This document shows positions 11,936 to 25,900 of a DNA stretch of 64,000 nt, in pieces. The stretch lies in NCBI GenBank assembly GCA_920105625.2, contig OV050032.1:96952542-97016541 (forward strand), written 5' to 3'. The notes below the pieces were generated by a model, which ran no database searches, was not told where the DNA came from, and saw nothing but the letters and a program-made list of their open reading frames with translations. Numbering within the stretch: the stretch's first letter is position 1; each line of letters starts with the position of its first letter. Position numbers and translations under genes: made by a program. The stretch comes from Clusia tigrina. Its lineage: Eukaryota; Arthropoda; Insecta; Diptera; Clusiidae.

Positions 11936-14677
11936 CAACATACAAATGCTTGTAACTTTTTACTGGAGCGTCATAAAACCTTGAAATTTTGTAACAATGA
12001 AGTACTCGAGCCTCTTGTCAATTTAAGCCATCGCTCATAGCTATGCTACGCTTGAGTCCCAAATCAAACACTGATAAAATTTCAAACGCCCCTAACTTCT
12101 TTACGGTACGTCCTACACCTATCAAAGTTTGCAACATACAAATGCTTGTAACTTTTTACTGGAGCGTCATAAAACCTTGAAATTTTGTAACAATGAAGTA
12201 CCCGAGCCTCTTGTCAATTTAAGCTATCGCTCAAAACTGTGCTACCCTAGAGTCCCAAATCAAACACTGATAAAACTTCAAACGCCCCTAACTTCTTTAC
12301 GGTACGTCCTACACCTATCAAAGTTTGCAACATACAAATGCTTGTAATTTTTACTGGAGCGTCATAAAACCTCGAAATTTTGTAACAATAAAGTACCCGA
12401 GCCTCTTGTCAATTTAAGCTATAACTCAAAGCTATGCTACCCATGAGTCCCAAATCAAACACTGATAAAACTTCAAACGCCCCTAACTTCTTTACGGTAC
12501 ATCCTACACCTATCAAAGTTTGCAACATACAAATGCTTGTAACTTTTTACTGGAGCGTCATAAAACCTTGAAATTTTGTAACAATAAAGTACCCGAGCCT
12601 CTTGTCAATTTAAGCTATCGCTCAAAGCTATGCTAACCTTGAGTCCCAAATCAAACACTGATAAAACTTCAAATTACCCTAACTTCTATACACTACGTCC
12701 TACACCTATCAAAATTTGTAACATACAAATGCTTGTAACTTTTTACTGGAGCGTCATAAAACCTTAAAATTTTGTAACAATAAAGTACTCGAGCATCTTG
12801 TCAATTTAAGCCATCGCTCAAAGCTATGCTACCCTTGGGTCCCAAATCAAACACAGATAAAACTTCAAACGCCCCTAACTTCTTTACGGTACGTCCTACA
12901 CCTATCAAAGTTGGCAACATTCAAATGCTTGTAACTTTTTACTGGAGCGTCATAAAACCTTGAAATTTTGTAACAATGAAATACCCGAGCATTTGTCATT
13001 TAAGCCATCGCTCAAAGCTATGCTACCCTAGAGTGCCAAATCAAACACAGATAAAACTTCAAACGCCCCTAACTTCTTTACGGTACGTCCTACACCTATC
13101 AAAGTTTGCAACATTCAAACGCTTGTAACTTTTTACTGGCGCGTCCTAAAACCTTGAAATTTTGTAACAATGAAGTACCCGAGCCTCTTATCAATTTAAG
13201 CTATCGCTCAAAACCATGCTACCCTAGAGTCCCAAATCAAACACTGATAAAACTTCAAATGGTCCTAACTTCTATACGGCACGTCCCTACACCTATCAAA
13301 GTTTGCAACATACAAATGCTTGTAACTTTTTACTGGAGCGTCATAAAACCTTGAAATTTTGTAACAATGAAGTACCCGAGCCTCTTGTCAATTTTGGCCA
13401 TCGCTCAAAGCTAAGCTACCCTAGAGTCCCAAATCAAACACTGATAAAACTTCAAACGCCCCTAACTTCTTTACGGTACGGCCTACACCTATCAAAGTTT
13501 GCAACATACAAATGCTTGTAACTTTTTACTGGAGCGTCATAAAACCTTGAAATTTTGTAACAATAAAGTACCCGAGCCTCTTGTCAATTTAAGCTATCGC
13601 TCAAAGCTATGCTACCTATGAGTCCCAAATCAAACACTGATAAAACTTCAAACGCCCCTAACTTCTTTACGGTACGTCCTACACCTATCAAAGTTTGCAA
13701 CATACAAATGCTTGTAACTTTTTAATGGAGCGTCATAAAACCTTGAAATTTTGTAACAATGAAGTATCCGAGCCTCTTGTCAATTTAGGCCATCGCTCAA
13801 AGCTATGCTACCCTAGAGTCCCAAATCAAACACAGATAAAACTTCAAACGCCCCTAACTTCTTTACGGTACGTCCTACACCTATCAAAGTTTGCAACATA
13901 CAAATGCTTGTAACTTTTTACTGGAGCGTCATAAAACCTTGAAATTTTGTAACAATAAAGTACCCGAGCCTCTTGTCAATTTAAGCTATCGCTCAAAGCT
14001 ATGCTACCCTAGATTCTCAAATCAATCACTGATAAAACTTCAAACGCCCCTAACTTCTTTACAGTACGTCATACACCTATCAAAGTTTGCAACATACAAA
14101 TGCTTGTAACTTTTTACTGGAGCGTCATAAAACCTTGAAATTTTGTAACAATGAAGTACCCGAGCCTCTTGTCAATTTAGGCCATCGCTCAAAGCTATGC
14201 TACCCTAGAGTCCCAAATCAAACACTGATAAAACATCAAACGCCCCTAACTTCTTTACGGTACGGCCTACACCTATCAAAGTTTGCAACATACAAATGCT
14301 TGTAACTTTTTACTGGAGCGTCATAAAACCTTGAAATTTTGTAACAATAAAGTACCCGAGCCTCTTGTCAATTTAAGCTATCGCTCAAAGCTATGCTACC
14401 CTTGAGTCCCAAATCAAACACTGATAAAACTTCAAACGCCCCTAACTTCTTTACGGTACGTCCTACACCTATCAAAGTTTGCAACATACAAATGCTTGTA
14501 ACTTTTTACTGGAGCGTCATAAAACCTTGAAATTTTGTAACAATGAAGTACTCGAGCCTCTTGTCAATTTAAGCCATCGCTCATAGCTATGCTACGCTTG
14601 AGTCCCAAATCAAACAATGATAAAATTTCAAACGCCCCTAACTTCTTTACGGTACGTCCTACACCTATCAAAGTTTG

Positions 14678-17028
14678 CAACATACAAATGCTTGTAACTT
14701 TTTACTGGAGCGTCATAAAACCTTGACATTTTGTAACAATGAAGTACCCGAGCCTCTTGTGAATTTAAGCTATCGCTCAAAACTATGCTACCCTAGAGTC
14801 CCAAATCAAACACTGATAAAACTTCAAACGCCCCTAACTTCTTTACGGTACGTCCTACACCTATCAAAGTTTGCAACATACAAATGCTTGTAATTTTTAC
14901 TGGAGCGTCATAAAACCTCGAAATTTTGTAACAATAAAGTACCCGAGCCTCTTGTCAATTTAAGCTATCGCTCAAAGCTATGCTACCCATGAGTCCCAAA
15001 TCAAACACTGATAAAACTTCAAACGCCCCTAACTTCTTTACGGTACATCCTACACCTATCAAAGTTTGCAACATACAAATGCTTGTAACTTTTTACTGGA
15101 GCGTCATAAAACCTTGAAATTTTGTAACAATAAAGTACCCGAGCCTCTTGTCAATTTAAGCTATCGCTCAAAGCTATGCTAACCTTGAGTCCCAAATCAA
15201 ACACTGATAAAACTTCAAATTACCCTAACTTCTATACACTACGTCCTACACCTATCAAAATTTGTAACATACAAATGCTTGTAACTTTTTACTGGAGCGT
15301 CATAAAACCTTGAAATTTTGTAACAATAAAGTACTCGAGCATCTTGTCAATTTAAGCCATCGCTCAAAGCTATGCTACCCTTGGGTCCCAAATCAAACAC
15401 AGATAAAACTTCAAACGCCCCTAACTTCTTTACGGTACGTCCTACACCTATCAAAGTTGGCAACATTCAAATGCTTGTAACTTTTTACTGGAGCGTCATA
15501 AAACCTTGAAATTTTGTAACAATGAAGTACTCGAGCCTCTTGTCAATTTAAGCTATCGCTCAAAGCTATGCTACCCTTGAGTCCCAAATCAAACACTGAT
15601 AAAACTTCAAACGCCCCTAACTTCTTTACGGTACGTCCTACACCTATCAAAGTTTGCAACATACAAATGCTTGTAACTTTTTAATGGAGCGTCATAAAAC
15701 CTTGAAATTTTGTAACAATGAACTACCCGAGCCTCTTGTCAATTTAGGCCATCGCTCAAAGCTATGCTACACTAGAGTCCCAAATCAAACACTGATAAAA
15801 CTTCAAACGCCCCTAACTTCTTTACGGTACGGCCTACACCTATCAAAGTTTGCAACATACAAATGCTTGTAACTTTTTACTGGAGCGTCATAAAACCTTG
15901 AAATTTTGTAACAATAAAGTACCCGAGCCTCTTGTCAATTTAAGCTATCGCTCAAAGCTATGCTACCCATGAGTCCCAAATCAAACACTGATAAAACTTC
16001 AAACGCCCCTAACTTCTTTACGGTACGTCCTACACCTATCAAAGTTTGCAACATACAAATGCTTGTAACTTTTTAATGGAGCGTCATAAAACCTTGAAAT
16101 TTTGTAACAATGAAGTACCCGAGCCTCTTGTCAATTTAGGCCATCGCTCAAAGCTATGCTACCCTAGAGTCCCAAATCAAACACAGATAAAACTTCAAAC
16201 GCCCCTAACTTCTTTACGGTACGTCCTACACCTATCAAAGTTTGCAACATACAAATGCTTGTAACTTTTTACTGGAGCGTCATAAAACCTTGAAATTTTG
16301 TAACAATAAAGTACCCGAGCCTCTTGTCAATTTAAGCTATCGCTCAAAGCTATGCTACCCTTGAGTCCCAAATCAAACACTGATAAAACTTCAAACGCCC
16401 CTAACTTCTTTACGGTACGTCCTACACCTATCAAAGTTTGCAACATACAAATGCTTGTAACTTTTTACTGGAGCGTCATAAAACCTTGAAATTTTGTAAC
16501 AATGAAGTACCCGAGCCTCTTGTCAATTTAGGCCATCGTTCAAAGCTATGCTACCCTAGAGTCCCAAATCAAACACTTATAAAACATCAAACGCCCCTAA
16601 CTTCTTTACGGTACGGCCTACACCTATCAAAGTTTGCAACATACAAATGCTTGTAACTTTTTACTGGAGCGTCATAAAACCTTGAAATTTTGTAACAATA
16701 AAGTACCCGAGCCTCTTGTCAATTTAAGCTATCGCTCAAAGCTATGCTACCCTTGAGTCCCAAATCAAACACTGATAAAACTTCAAACGCCCCTAACTTC
16801 TTTACGGTACGTCCTACACCTATCAAAGTTTGCAACATACAAATGCTTGTAACTTTTTACTGGAGCGTCATAAAACCTTGAAATTTTGTAACAATGAAGT
16901 ACTCGAGCCTCTTGTCAATTTAAGCCATCGCTCATAGCTATGCTACGCTTGAGTCCCAAATCAAACAATGATAAATTTTCAAACGCCCCTAACTTCTTTA
17001 CGGTACGTCCTACACCTATCAAAGTTTG
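14678..17028 (+). repeat. Canonical 12-mer HOR unit of region B
   Basis: The twelve monomers in order, by diagnostic variant, are: (1) cttgacatt, gtgaattt, ctagag; (2) aatttttactgg, cctcgaaa, catgag, tacatcc; (3) ctaacc, attaccc, cactacg; (4) ctcgagcatc, cttggg, gttggc; (5) ctcgagcctc, cttgag; (6) tttaatgg, taggcc, acggcctac; (7) cccgag, catgag; (8) tttaatgg, taggcc, cacagat; (9) cccgag, cttgag; (10) taggcc, aaaacatc, acggcctac; (11) cccgag, cttgag; (12) ctcatagc, gcttgag, caatgat. The cycle then restarts at 17,029. The length is 2,351 bp because monomer 2 is one base short. Variant cycles replace monomers 5-6 by a 'gaaataccc' monomer, a 'ggcgcgtcct' monomer and an 'attttggcc' monomer. Confidence 0.88.
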
Positions 17029-19916
17029 CAACATACAAATGCTTGTAACTTTTTACTGGAGCGGCATAAAACCTTGACATTTTGTAACAATGAAGTACCC
17101 GAGCCTCTTGTGAATTTAAGCTATCGCTCAAAACTATGCTACCCTAGAGTCCCAAATCAAACACTGATAAAACTTCAAACGCCCCTAACTTCTTTACGGT
17201 ACGTCCTACACCTATCAAAGTTTGCAACATACAAATGCTTGTAACTTTTTACTGGAGCGTCATAAAACCTTGAAATTTTGTAACAATGAAGTACTCGAGC
17301 CTCTTGTCAATTTAAGCCATCGCTCATAGCTATGCTACGCTTGAGTCCCAAATCAAACAATGATAAAATTTCAAACGCCCCTAACTTCTTTACGGTACGT
17401 CCTACACCTATCAAAGTTTGCAACATACAAATGCTTGTAACTTTTTACTGGAGCGGCATAAAACCTTGACATTTTGTAACAATGAAGTACCCGAGCCTCT
17501 TGTGAATTTAAGCTATCGCTCAAAACTGTGCTACCCTAGAGTCCCAAATCAGACACTGATAAAACTTCAAACGCCCCTAACTTCTTTACGGTACGTCCTA
17601 CACCTATCAAAGTTTGCAACATACAAATGCTTGTAATTTTTACTGGAGCGTCATAAAACCTCGAAATTTTGTAACAATAAAGTACCCGAGCCTCTTGTCA
17701 ATTTAAGCTATAACTCAAAGCTATGCTACCCATGAGTCCCAAATCAAACACTGATAAAACTTCAAACGCCCCTAACTTCTTTACGGTACGTCCTACACCT
17801 ATCAAAGTTTGCAACATACAAATGCTTGTAACTTTTTACTGGAGCGTCATAAAACCTTGAAATTTTGTAACAATAAAGTACCCGAGCCTCTTGTCAATTT
17901 AAGCTATCGCTCAAAGCTATGCTAACCTTGAGTCCCAAATCAAACACTGATAAAACTTCAAATTACCCTAACTTCTATACACTACGTCCTACACCTATCA
18001 AAATTTGTAACATACAAATGCTTGTAACTTTTTACTGGAGCGTCATAAAACCTTGAAATTTTGTAACAATAAAGTTCTCGAGCATCTTGTCAATTTAAGC
18101 CATCGCTCAAAGCTATGCTACCCTTGGGTCCCAAATCAAACACAGATAAAACTTCAAACGCCCCTAACTTCTTTACGGTACGTCCTACACCTATCAAAGT
18201 TGGCAACATTCAAATGCTTGTAACTTTTTACTGGAGCGTCATAAAACCTTGAAATTTTGTAACAATGAAATACCCGAGCATTTTGTCAATTTAAGCCATC
18301 GCTCAAAGCTATGCTACCCTAGAGTGCCAAATCAAACACTGATAAAACTTCAAACGCCCCTAACTTCTTTACGGTACGTCCTACACCTATCAAAGTTTGC
18401 AACATTCAAATGCTTGTAACTTTTTACTGGCGCGTCCTAAAACCTTGAAATTTTGTAACAATGAAGTACCCGAGCCTCTTATCAATTTAAGCTATCGCTC
18501 AAAACCATGCTACCCTAGAGTCCCAAATCAAACACTGATAAAACTTCAAATGGTCCTAACTTCTATACGGTACGTCCTACACCTATCAAAGTTTGCAACA
18601 TACAAATGCTTGTAACTTTTTACTGGAGCGTCATAAAACCTTGAAATTTTGTAACAATGAAGTACCCGAGCCTCTTGTCAATTTTGGCCATCGCTCAAAG
18701 CTAAGCTACCCTAGAGTCCCAAATCAAACACTGATAAAACTTCAAACGCCCCTAACTTCTTTACGGTACGGCCTACACCTATCAAAGTTTGCAACATACA
18801 AATGCTTGTAACTTTTTACTGGAGCGTCATAAAACCTTGAAATTTTGTAACAATAAAGTACCCGAGCCTCTTGTCAATTTAAGCTATCGCTCAAAGCTAT
18901 GCTACCTATGAGTCCCAAATCAAACACTGATAAAACTTCAAACGCCCCTAACTTCTTTACGGTACGTCCTACACCTATCAAAGTTTGCAACATACAAATG
19001 CTTGTAACTCTTTAATGGAGCGTCATAAAACCTTGAAATTTTGTAACAATGAAGTACCCGAGCCTATTGTCAATTTAGGCCATCGCTCAAAGCTATGCTA
19101 CCCTAGAGTCCCAAATCAAACACAGATAAAACTTCAAACGCCCCTAACTTCTTTACGGTACGTCCTACACCTATCAAAGTTTGCAACATACAAATGCTTG
19201 TAACTTTTTACTGGAGCGTCATAAAACCTTGAAATTTTGTAACAATAAAGTACCCGAGCCTCTTGTCAATTTAAGCTATCGCTCAAAGCTATGCTACCCT
19301 TGAGTCCCAAATCAAACACTGATAAAACTTCAAACGCCCCTAACTTCTTTACAGTACGTCCTACACCTATCAAAGTTTGCAACATACAAATGCTTGTAAC
19401 TTTTTACTGGAGCGTCATAAAACCTTGAAATTTTGTAACAATGAAGTACCCGAGCCTCTTGTCAATTTAGGCCATCGCTCAAAGCTATGCTACCCTAGAG
19501 TCCCAAATCAAACACTGATAAAACATCAAACGCCCCTAACTTCTTTACGGTACGGCCTACACCTATCAAAGTTTGCAACATACAAATGCTTGTAACTTTT
19601 TACTGGAGCGTCATAAAACCTTGAAATTTTGTAACAATAAAGTACCCGAGCCTCTTGTCAATTTAAGCTATCGCTCAAAGCTATGCTACCCTTGAGTCCC
19701 AAATCAAACACTGATAAAACTTCAAACGCCCCTAACTTCTTTACGGTACGTCCTACACCTATCAAAGTTTGCAACATACAAATGCTTGTAACTTTTTACT
19801 GGAGCGTCATAAAACCTTGAAATTTTGTAACAATGAAGTACTCGAGCCTCTTGTCAATTTAAGCCATCGCTCATAGCTATGCTACGCTTGAGTCCCAAAT
19901 CAAACAATGATAAAAT

Positions 19917-22900
19917 TTCAAACGCCCCTAACTTCTTTACGGTACGTCCTACAATTATCAAAGTTTGCAACATTCAAATGCTTGTAACTTTTTACTGGAG
20001 CGTCATAAAACCTTGATATTTTGTAACAATAAAGTTCTCGAGCCTCTTGTCAATTTAAGCCATCGCTCAAAGCTATGTTACCCTAGAGTCCCAAATCAAA
20101 CACTGATAAAACTTCAAATTACCCTAACTTCTATACGGTACGTCCTACACCTATCAAAATTTGCAACATACAAATGCTTGTAACTTTTTACTGGAGCGTC
20201 ATAAAACCTTGAAATTTTGTAACAATAAAGTACTCGAGCATCTTGTCAATTTAAGCTATCGCTCAAAGCTATGCTAACCTTGAGTCCCAAATCAAACACT
20301 GATAAAACTTCAAATAACCCTAACTTCTATACGGTACGTCCTACACCTATCAAAATTTGCAACATACAAATGCTTGTAACTTTTTACTGGAGCGTCATAA
20401 AGCCTTGAAATTTTGTAACAATAAAGTACTCGAGCATCTTGTCAATTTAAGACATCGCTCAAAGCTATGCTACCCTTGGGTCCCAAATCAAACACAGATA
20501 AAACTTCAAACGCCCCTAACTTCTTTACGGTACGTCCTACACCTATCAAAGTTTGCAACATTCAAATGCTTGTAACTTTTTACTGGAGCGTCATAAAACC
20601 TTGAAATTTTGTAACAATAAAGTACGCGAGCATCTTGTCAATTTAAGTTATCGCTCAAAGCTATGCTACCCATGAGTCCCAAATCAAACACTGATAAAAC
20701 TTCAAACGCCCCTAACTTCTTTACGGTACGTCCTACACCTATCAAAGTTTGCAACATACAAATGCTTGTAACTTTTTACTGGAGCGTCATAAAACCTTGA
20801 AATTTTGTAACAATGAAATACCCGAGCATTTTGTCAATTTAAGCCATCGCTCAAAGCTATGCTACCCTAGAGTGCCAAATCAAACACTGATAAAACTTCA
20901 AACGCCCCTAACTTCTTTACGGTACGTCCTACACCTATCAAAGTTTGCAACATTCAAATGCTTGTAAGTTTTTACTGGCGCGTCCTAAAACCTTGAAATT
21001 TTGTAACAATGAAGTACCCGAGCCTCTTATCAATTTAAGCTATCGCTCAAAACCATGCTACCCTCGAGTCCCAAATCAAACACTGATAAAACTTCAAATG
21101 GTCCTAACTTCTATACGGTACGTCCTACACCTATCAAAGTTTGCAACATACAAATGCTTGTAACTTTTTACTGGAGCGTCATAAAACCTTGAAATTTTGT
21201 AACAATGAAGTACCCGAGCCTCTTGTCAATTTTGGCCATCGCTCAAAGCTAAGCTACCCTAGAGTCCCAAATCAAACACTGATAAAACTTCAAACGCCCC
21301 TAACTTCTTTACGGTACGGCCTACACCTATCAAAGTTTGCAACATACAAATGCTTGTAACTTTTTACTGGAGCGTCATAAAACCTTGAAATTTTGTAACA
21401 ATAAAGTACCCGAGCCTCTTGTCAATTTAAGCTATCGCTCAAAGCTATGCTACCTATGAGTCCCAAATCAAACACTGATAAAACTTCAAACGCCCCTAAC
21501 TTCTTTACGGTACGTCCTACACCTATCAAAGTTTGCAACATACAAATGCTTGTAACTTTTTAATGGAGCGTCATAAAACCTTGAAATTTTGTAACAATGA
21601 AGTACCCGAGCCTCTTGTCAATTTAGGCCATCGCTCAAAGCTATGCTACCCTAGAGTCCCAAATCAAACACAGATAAAACTTCAAACGCCCCTAACTTCT
21701 TTACGGTACGTCCTACACTATCAAAGTTTGCAACATACAAATGCTTGTAACTTTTTACTGGAGCGTCATAAAACCTTGAAATTTTGTAACAATAAAGTAC
21801 CCGAGCCTCTTGTCAATTTAAGCTATCGCTCAAAGCTATGCTACCCTAGAGTCCCAAATCAAACACTGATAAAACATCAAACGCCCCTAACTTCTTTACG
21901 GTACGGCCTACACCTATCAAAGTTTGCAACATACAAATGCTTGTAACTTTTTACTGGAGCGTCATAAAACCTTGAAATTTTGTAACAATAAAGTACCCGA
22001 GCCTCTTGTCAATTTAAGCTATCGCTCAAAGCTATGCTACCCTTGAGTCCCAAATCAAACACTGATAAAACTTCAAACGCCCCTAACTTCTTTACGGTAC
22101 GTCCTACACCTATCAAAGTTTGCAACATACAAATGCTTGTAACTTTTTACTGGAGCGTCATAAAACCTTGAAATTTTGTAACAATGAAGTACTCGAGCCT
22201 CTTGTCAATTTAAGCCATCGCTCATAGCTATGCTACGCTTGAGTCCCAAATCAAACAATGATAAAATTTCAAACGCCCCTAACTTCTTTACGGTACGTCC
22301 TACACCTATCAAAGTTTGCAACATACAAATGCTTGTAACTTTTTACTGGAGCGGCATAAAACCTTGACATTTTGTAACAATGAAGTACCCGAGCCTCTTG
22401 TGAATTTAAGCTATCGCTCAAAACTGTGCTACCCTAGAGTCCCAAATCAAACAATGATAAAACTTCAAACGCCCCTAACTTCTTTACGGTACGTCCTACA
22501 CCTATCAAAGTTTGCAACATACAAATGCTTGTAATTTTTACTGGAGCGTCATAAAACCTCGAAATTTTGTAACAATAAAGTACCCGAGCCTCTTGTCAAT
22601 TTAAGCTATAACTCAAAGCTATGCTACCCATGAGTCCCAAATCAAACACTGATAAAACTTCAAACGCCCCTAACTTCTTTACGGTACATCCTACACCTAT
22701 CAAAGTTTGCAACATACAAATGCTTGTAACTTTTTACTGGAGCGTCATAAAACCTTGAAATTTTGTAACAATAAAGTACCCGAGCCTCTTGTCAATTTAA
22801 GCTATCGCTCAAAGCTATGCTAACCTTGAGTCCCAAATCAAACACTGATAAAACTTCAAATTACCCTAACTTCTATACACTACGTCCTACACCTATCAAA

Positions 22901-25900
22901 ATTTGTAACATACAAATGCTTGTAACTTTTTACTGGAGCGTCATAAAACCTTAAAATTTTGTAACAATAAAGTACTCGAGCATCTTGTCAATTTAAGCCA
23001 TCGCTCAAAGCTATGCTACCCTTGGGTCCCAAATCAAACACAGATAAAACTTCAAAAGCCCCTAACTTCTTTACGGTACGTCCTACACCTATCAAAGTTG
23101 GCAACATTCAAATGCTTGTAACTTTTTACTGGAGCGTCATAAAACCTTGAAATTTTGTAACAATGAAATACCCGAGCATTTTGTCAATTTAAGCCATCGC
23201 TCAAAGCTATGCTACCCTAGAGTGCCAAATCAAACACTGATAAAACTTCAAACGCCCCTAACTTCTTTACGGTACGTCCTACACCTATCAAAGTTTGCAA
23301 CATTCAAACGCTTGTAACTTTTTACTGGCGCGTCCTAAAACCTTGAAATTTTGTAACAATGAAGTACCCGAGCCTCTTATCAATTTAAGCTATCGCTCAA
23401 AACCATGCTACCCTAGAGTCCCAAATCAAACACTGATAAAACTTCAAATGGTCCTAACTTCTATACGGTACGTCCTACACCTATCAAAGTTTGCAACATA
23501 CAAATGCTTGTAACTTTTTACTGGAGCGTCATAAAACCTTGAAATTTTGTAACAATGAAGTACCCGAGCCTCTTGTCAATTTTGGCCATCGCTCAAAGCT
23601 AAGCTACCCTAGAGTCCCAAATCAAACACTGATAAAACTTCAAACGCCCCTAACTTCTTTACGGTACGGCCTACACCTATCAAAGTTTGCAACATACAAA
23701 TGCTTGTAACTTTTTACTGGAGCGTCATAAAACCTTGAAATTTTGTAACAATAAAGTACCCGAGCCTCTTGTCAATTTAAGCTATCGCTCAAAGCTATGC
23801 TACCTATGAGTCCCAAATCAAACACTGATAAAACTTCAAACGCCCCTAACTTCTTTACGGTACGTCCTACACCTATCAAAGTTTGCAACATACAAATGCT
23901 TGTAACTTTTTAATGGAGCGTCATAAAACCTTGAAATTTTGTAACAATGAAGTACCCGAGCCTCTTGTCAATTTAGGCCATCGCTCAAAGCTATGCTACC
24001 CTAGAGTCCCAAATCAAACACAGATAAAACTTCAAACGCCCCTAACTTCTTTACGGTACGTCCTACACCTATCAAAGTTTGCAACATACAAATGCTTGTA
24101 ACTTTTTACTGGAGCGTCATAAAACCTTGAAATTTTGTAACAATAAAGTACCCGAGCCTCTTGTCAATTTAAGCTATCGCTCAAAGCTATGCTACCCTAG
24201 AGTCCCAAATCAAACACTGATAAAACTTCAAACGCCCCTAACTTCTTTACAGTACGTCCTACACCTATCAAAGTTTGCAACATACAAATGCTTGTAACTT
24301 TTTACTGGAGCGTCATAAAACCTTGAAATTTTGTAACAATGAAGTACCCGAGCCTCTTGTCAATTTAGGCCATCGCTCAAAGCTATGCTACCCTAGAGTC
24401 CCAAATCAAACACTGATAAAACATCAAACGCCCCTAACTTCTTTACGGTACGGCCTACACCTATCAAAGTTTGCAACATACAAATGCTTGTAACTTTTTA
24501 CTGGAGCGTCATAAAACCTTGAAATTTTTTAACAATAAAGTACCCGAGCCTCTTGTCAATTTAAGCTATCGCTCAAAGCTATGCTACCCTTGAGTCCCAA
24601 ATCAAACACTGATAAAACTTCAAACGCCCCTAACTTCTTTACGGTACGTCCTACACCTATCAAAGTTTGCAACATACAAATGCTTGTAACTTTTTACTGG
24701 AGCGTCATAAAACCTTGAAATTTTGTAACAATGAAGTACTCGAGCCTCTTGTCAATTTAAGCCATCGCTCATAGCTATGCTACGCTTGAGTCCCAAATCA
24801 AACAATGATAAAATTTCAAACGCCCCTAACTTCTTTACGGTACGTCCTACACCTATCAAAGTTTGCAACATACAAATGCTTGTAACTTTTTACTGGAGCG
24901 GCATAAAACCTTGACATTTTGTAACAATGAAGTACCCGAGCCTCTTGTGAATTTAAGCTATCGCTCAAAACTATGCTACCCTAGAGTCCCAAATCAAACA
25001 CTGATAAAACTTCAAACGCCCCTAACTTCTTTACGGTTCGTCCTACACCTATCAAAGTTTGCAACATACAAATGCTTGTAACTCTTTAATGGAGCGTCAT
25101 AAAACCTCGAAATTTTGTAACAATAAAGTACCCGAGCCTCTTGTCAATTTAAGCTATCGCTCAAAGCTATGCTACCCATGAGTCCCAAATCAAACACTGA
25201 TAAAACTTCAAACGCCCCTAACTTCTTTACGGTACATCCTACACCTATCAAAGTTTGCAACATACAAATGCTTGTAACTTTTTACTGGAGCGTCATAAAA
25301 CCTTGAAATTTTGTAACAATAAAGTACCCGAGCCTCTTGTCAATTTAAGCTATCGCTCAAAGCTATGCTAACCTTGAGTCCCAAATCAAACACTGATAAA
25401 ACTTCAAATTACCCTAACTTCTATACACTACGTCCTACACCTATCAAAATTTGTAACATACAAATGCTTGTAACTTTTTACTGGAGCGTCATAAAACCTT
25501 GAAATTTTGTAACAATAAAGTACTCGAGCATCTTGTCAATTTAAGCCATCGCTCAAAGCTATGCTACCCTTGGGTCCCAAATCAAACACAGATAAAACTT
25601 CAAACGCCCCTAACTTCTTTACGGTACGTCCTACACCTATCAAAGTTGGCAACATTCAAATGCTTGTAACTTTTTACTGGAGCGTCATAAAACCTTGAAA
25701 TTTTGTAACAATGAAGTACTCGAGCCTCTTGTCAATTTAAGCTATCGCTCAAAGCTATGCTACCCTTGAGTCCCAAATCAAACACTGATAAAACTTCAAA
25801 CGCCCCTAACTTCTTTACGGTACGTCCTACACCTATCAAAGTTTGCAACATACAAATGCTTGTAACTTTTTAATGGAGCGTCATAAAACCTTGAAATTTT

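Larger units (their letters stand above)
9730..19916 (+). repeat. 10.19-kb supra-HOR (52 monomers), region B, copy 1
   Basis: This segment recurs at an offset of 10,187-10,189 bp, which is 52 units with small deletions. Shared rare markers include 'cctacaattatc' (9,766 and 19,953), 'cttgatattttg' (9,827 and 20,014), 'cataaagcc' (10,212 and 20,399), a 1-bp-short 'cctacactatc' (11,530 and 21,717), 'gtaatttttactgg' (12,347 and 22,534), 'ctacactagag' (15,769 and 25,958) and 'gagcctattgtc' (19,060 and 29,250). Inside it the 12-mer HOR repeats with 13-mer and 2-mer steps. Copy 1 has private indels near 12,991 (2 bp missing) and 13,286 (1 bp added), which explain the two slightly different offsets. 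Confidence 0.92.
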
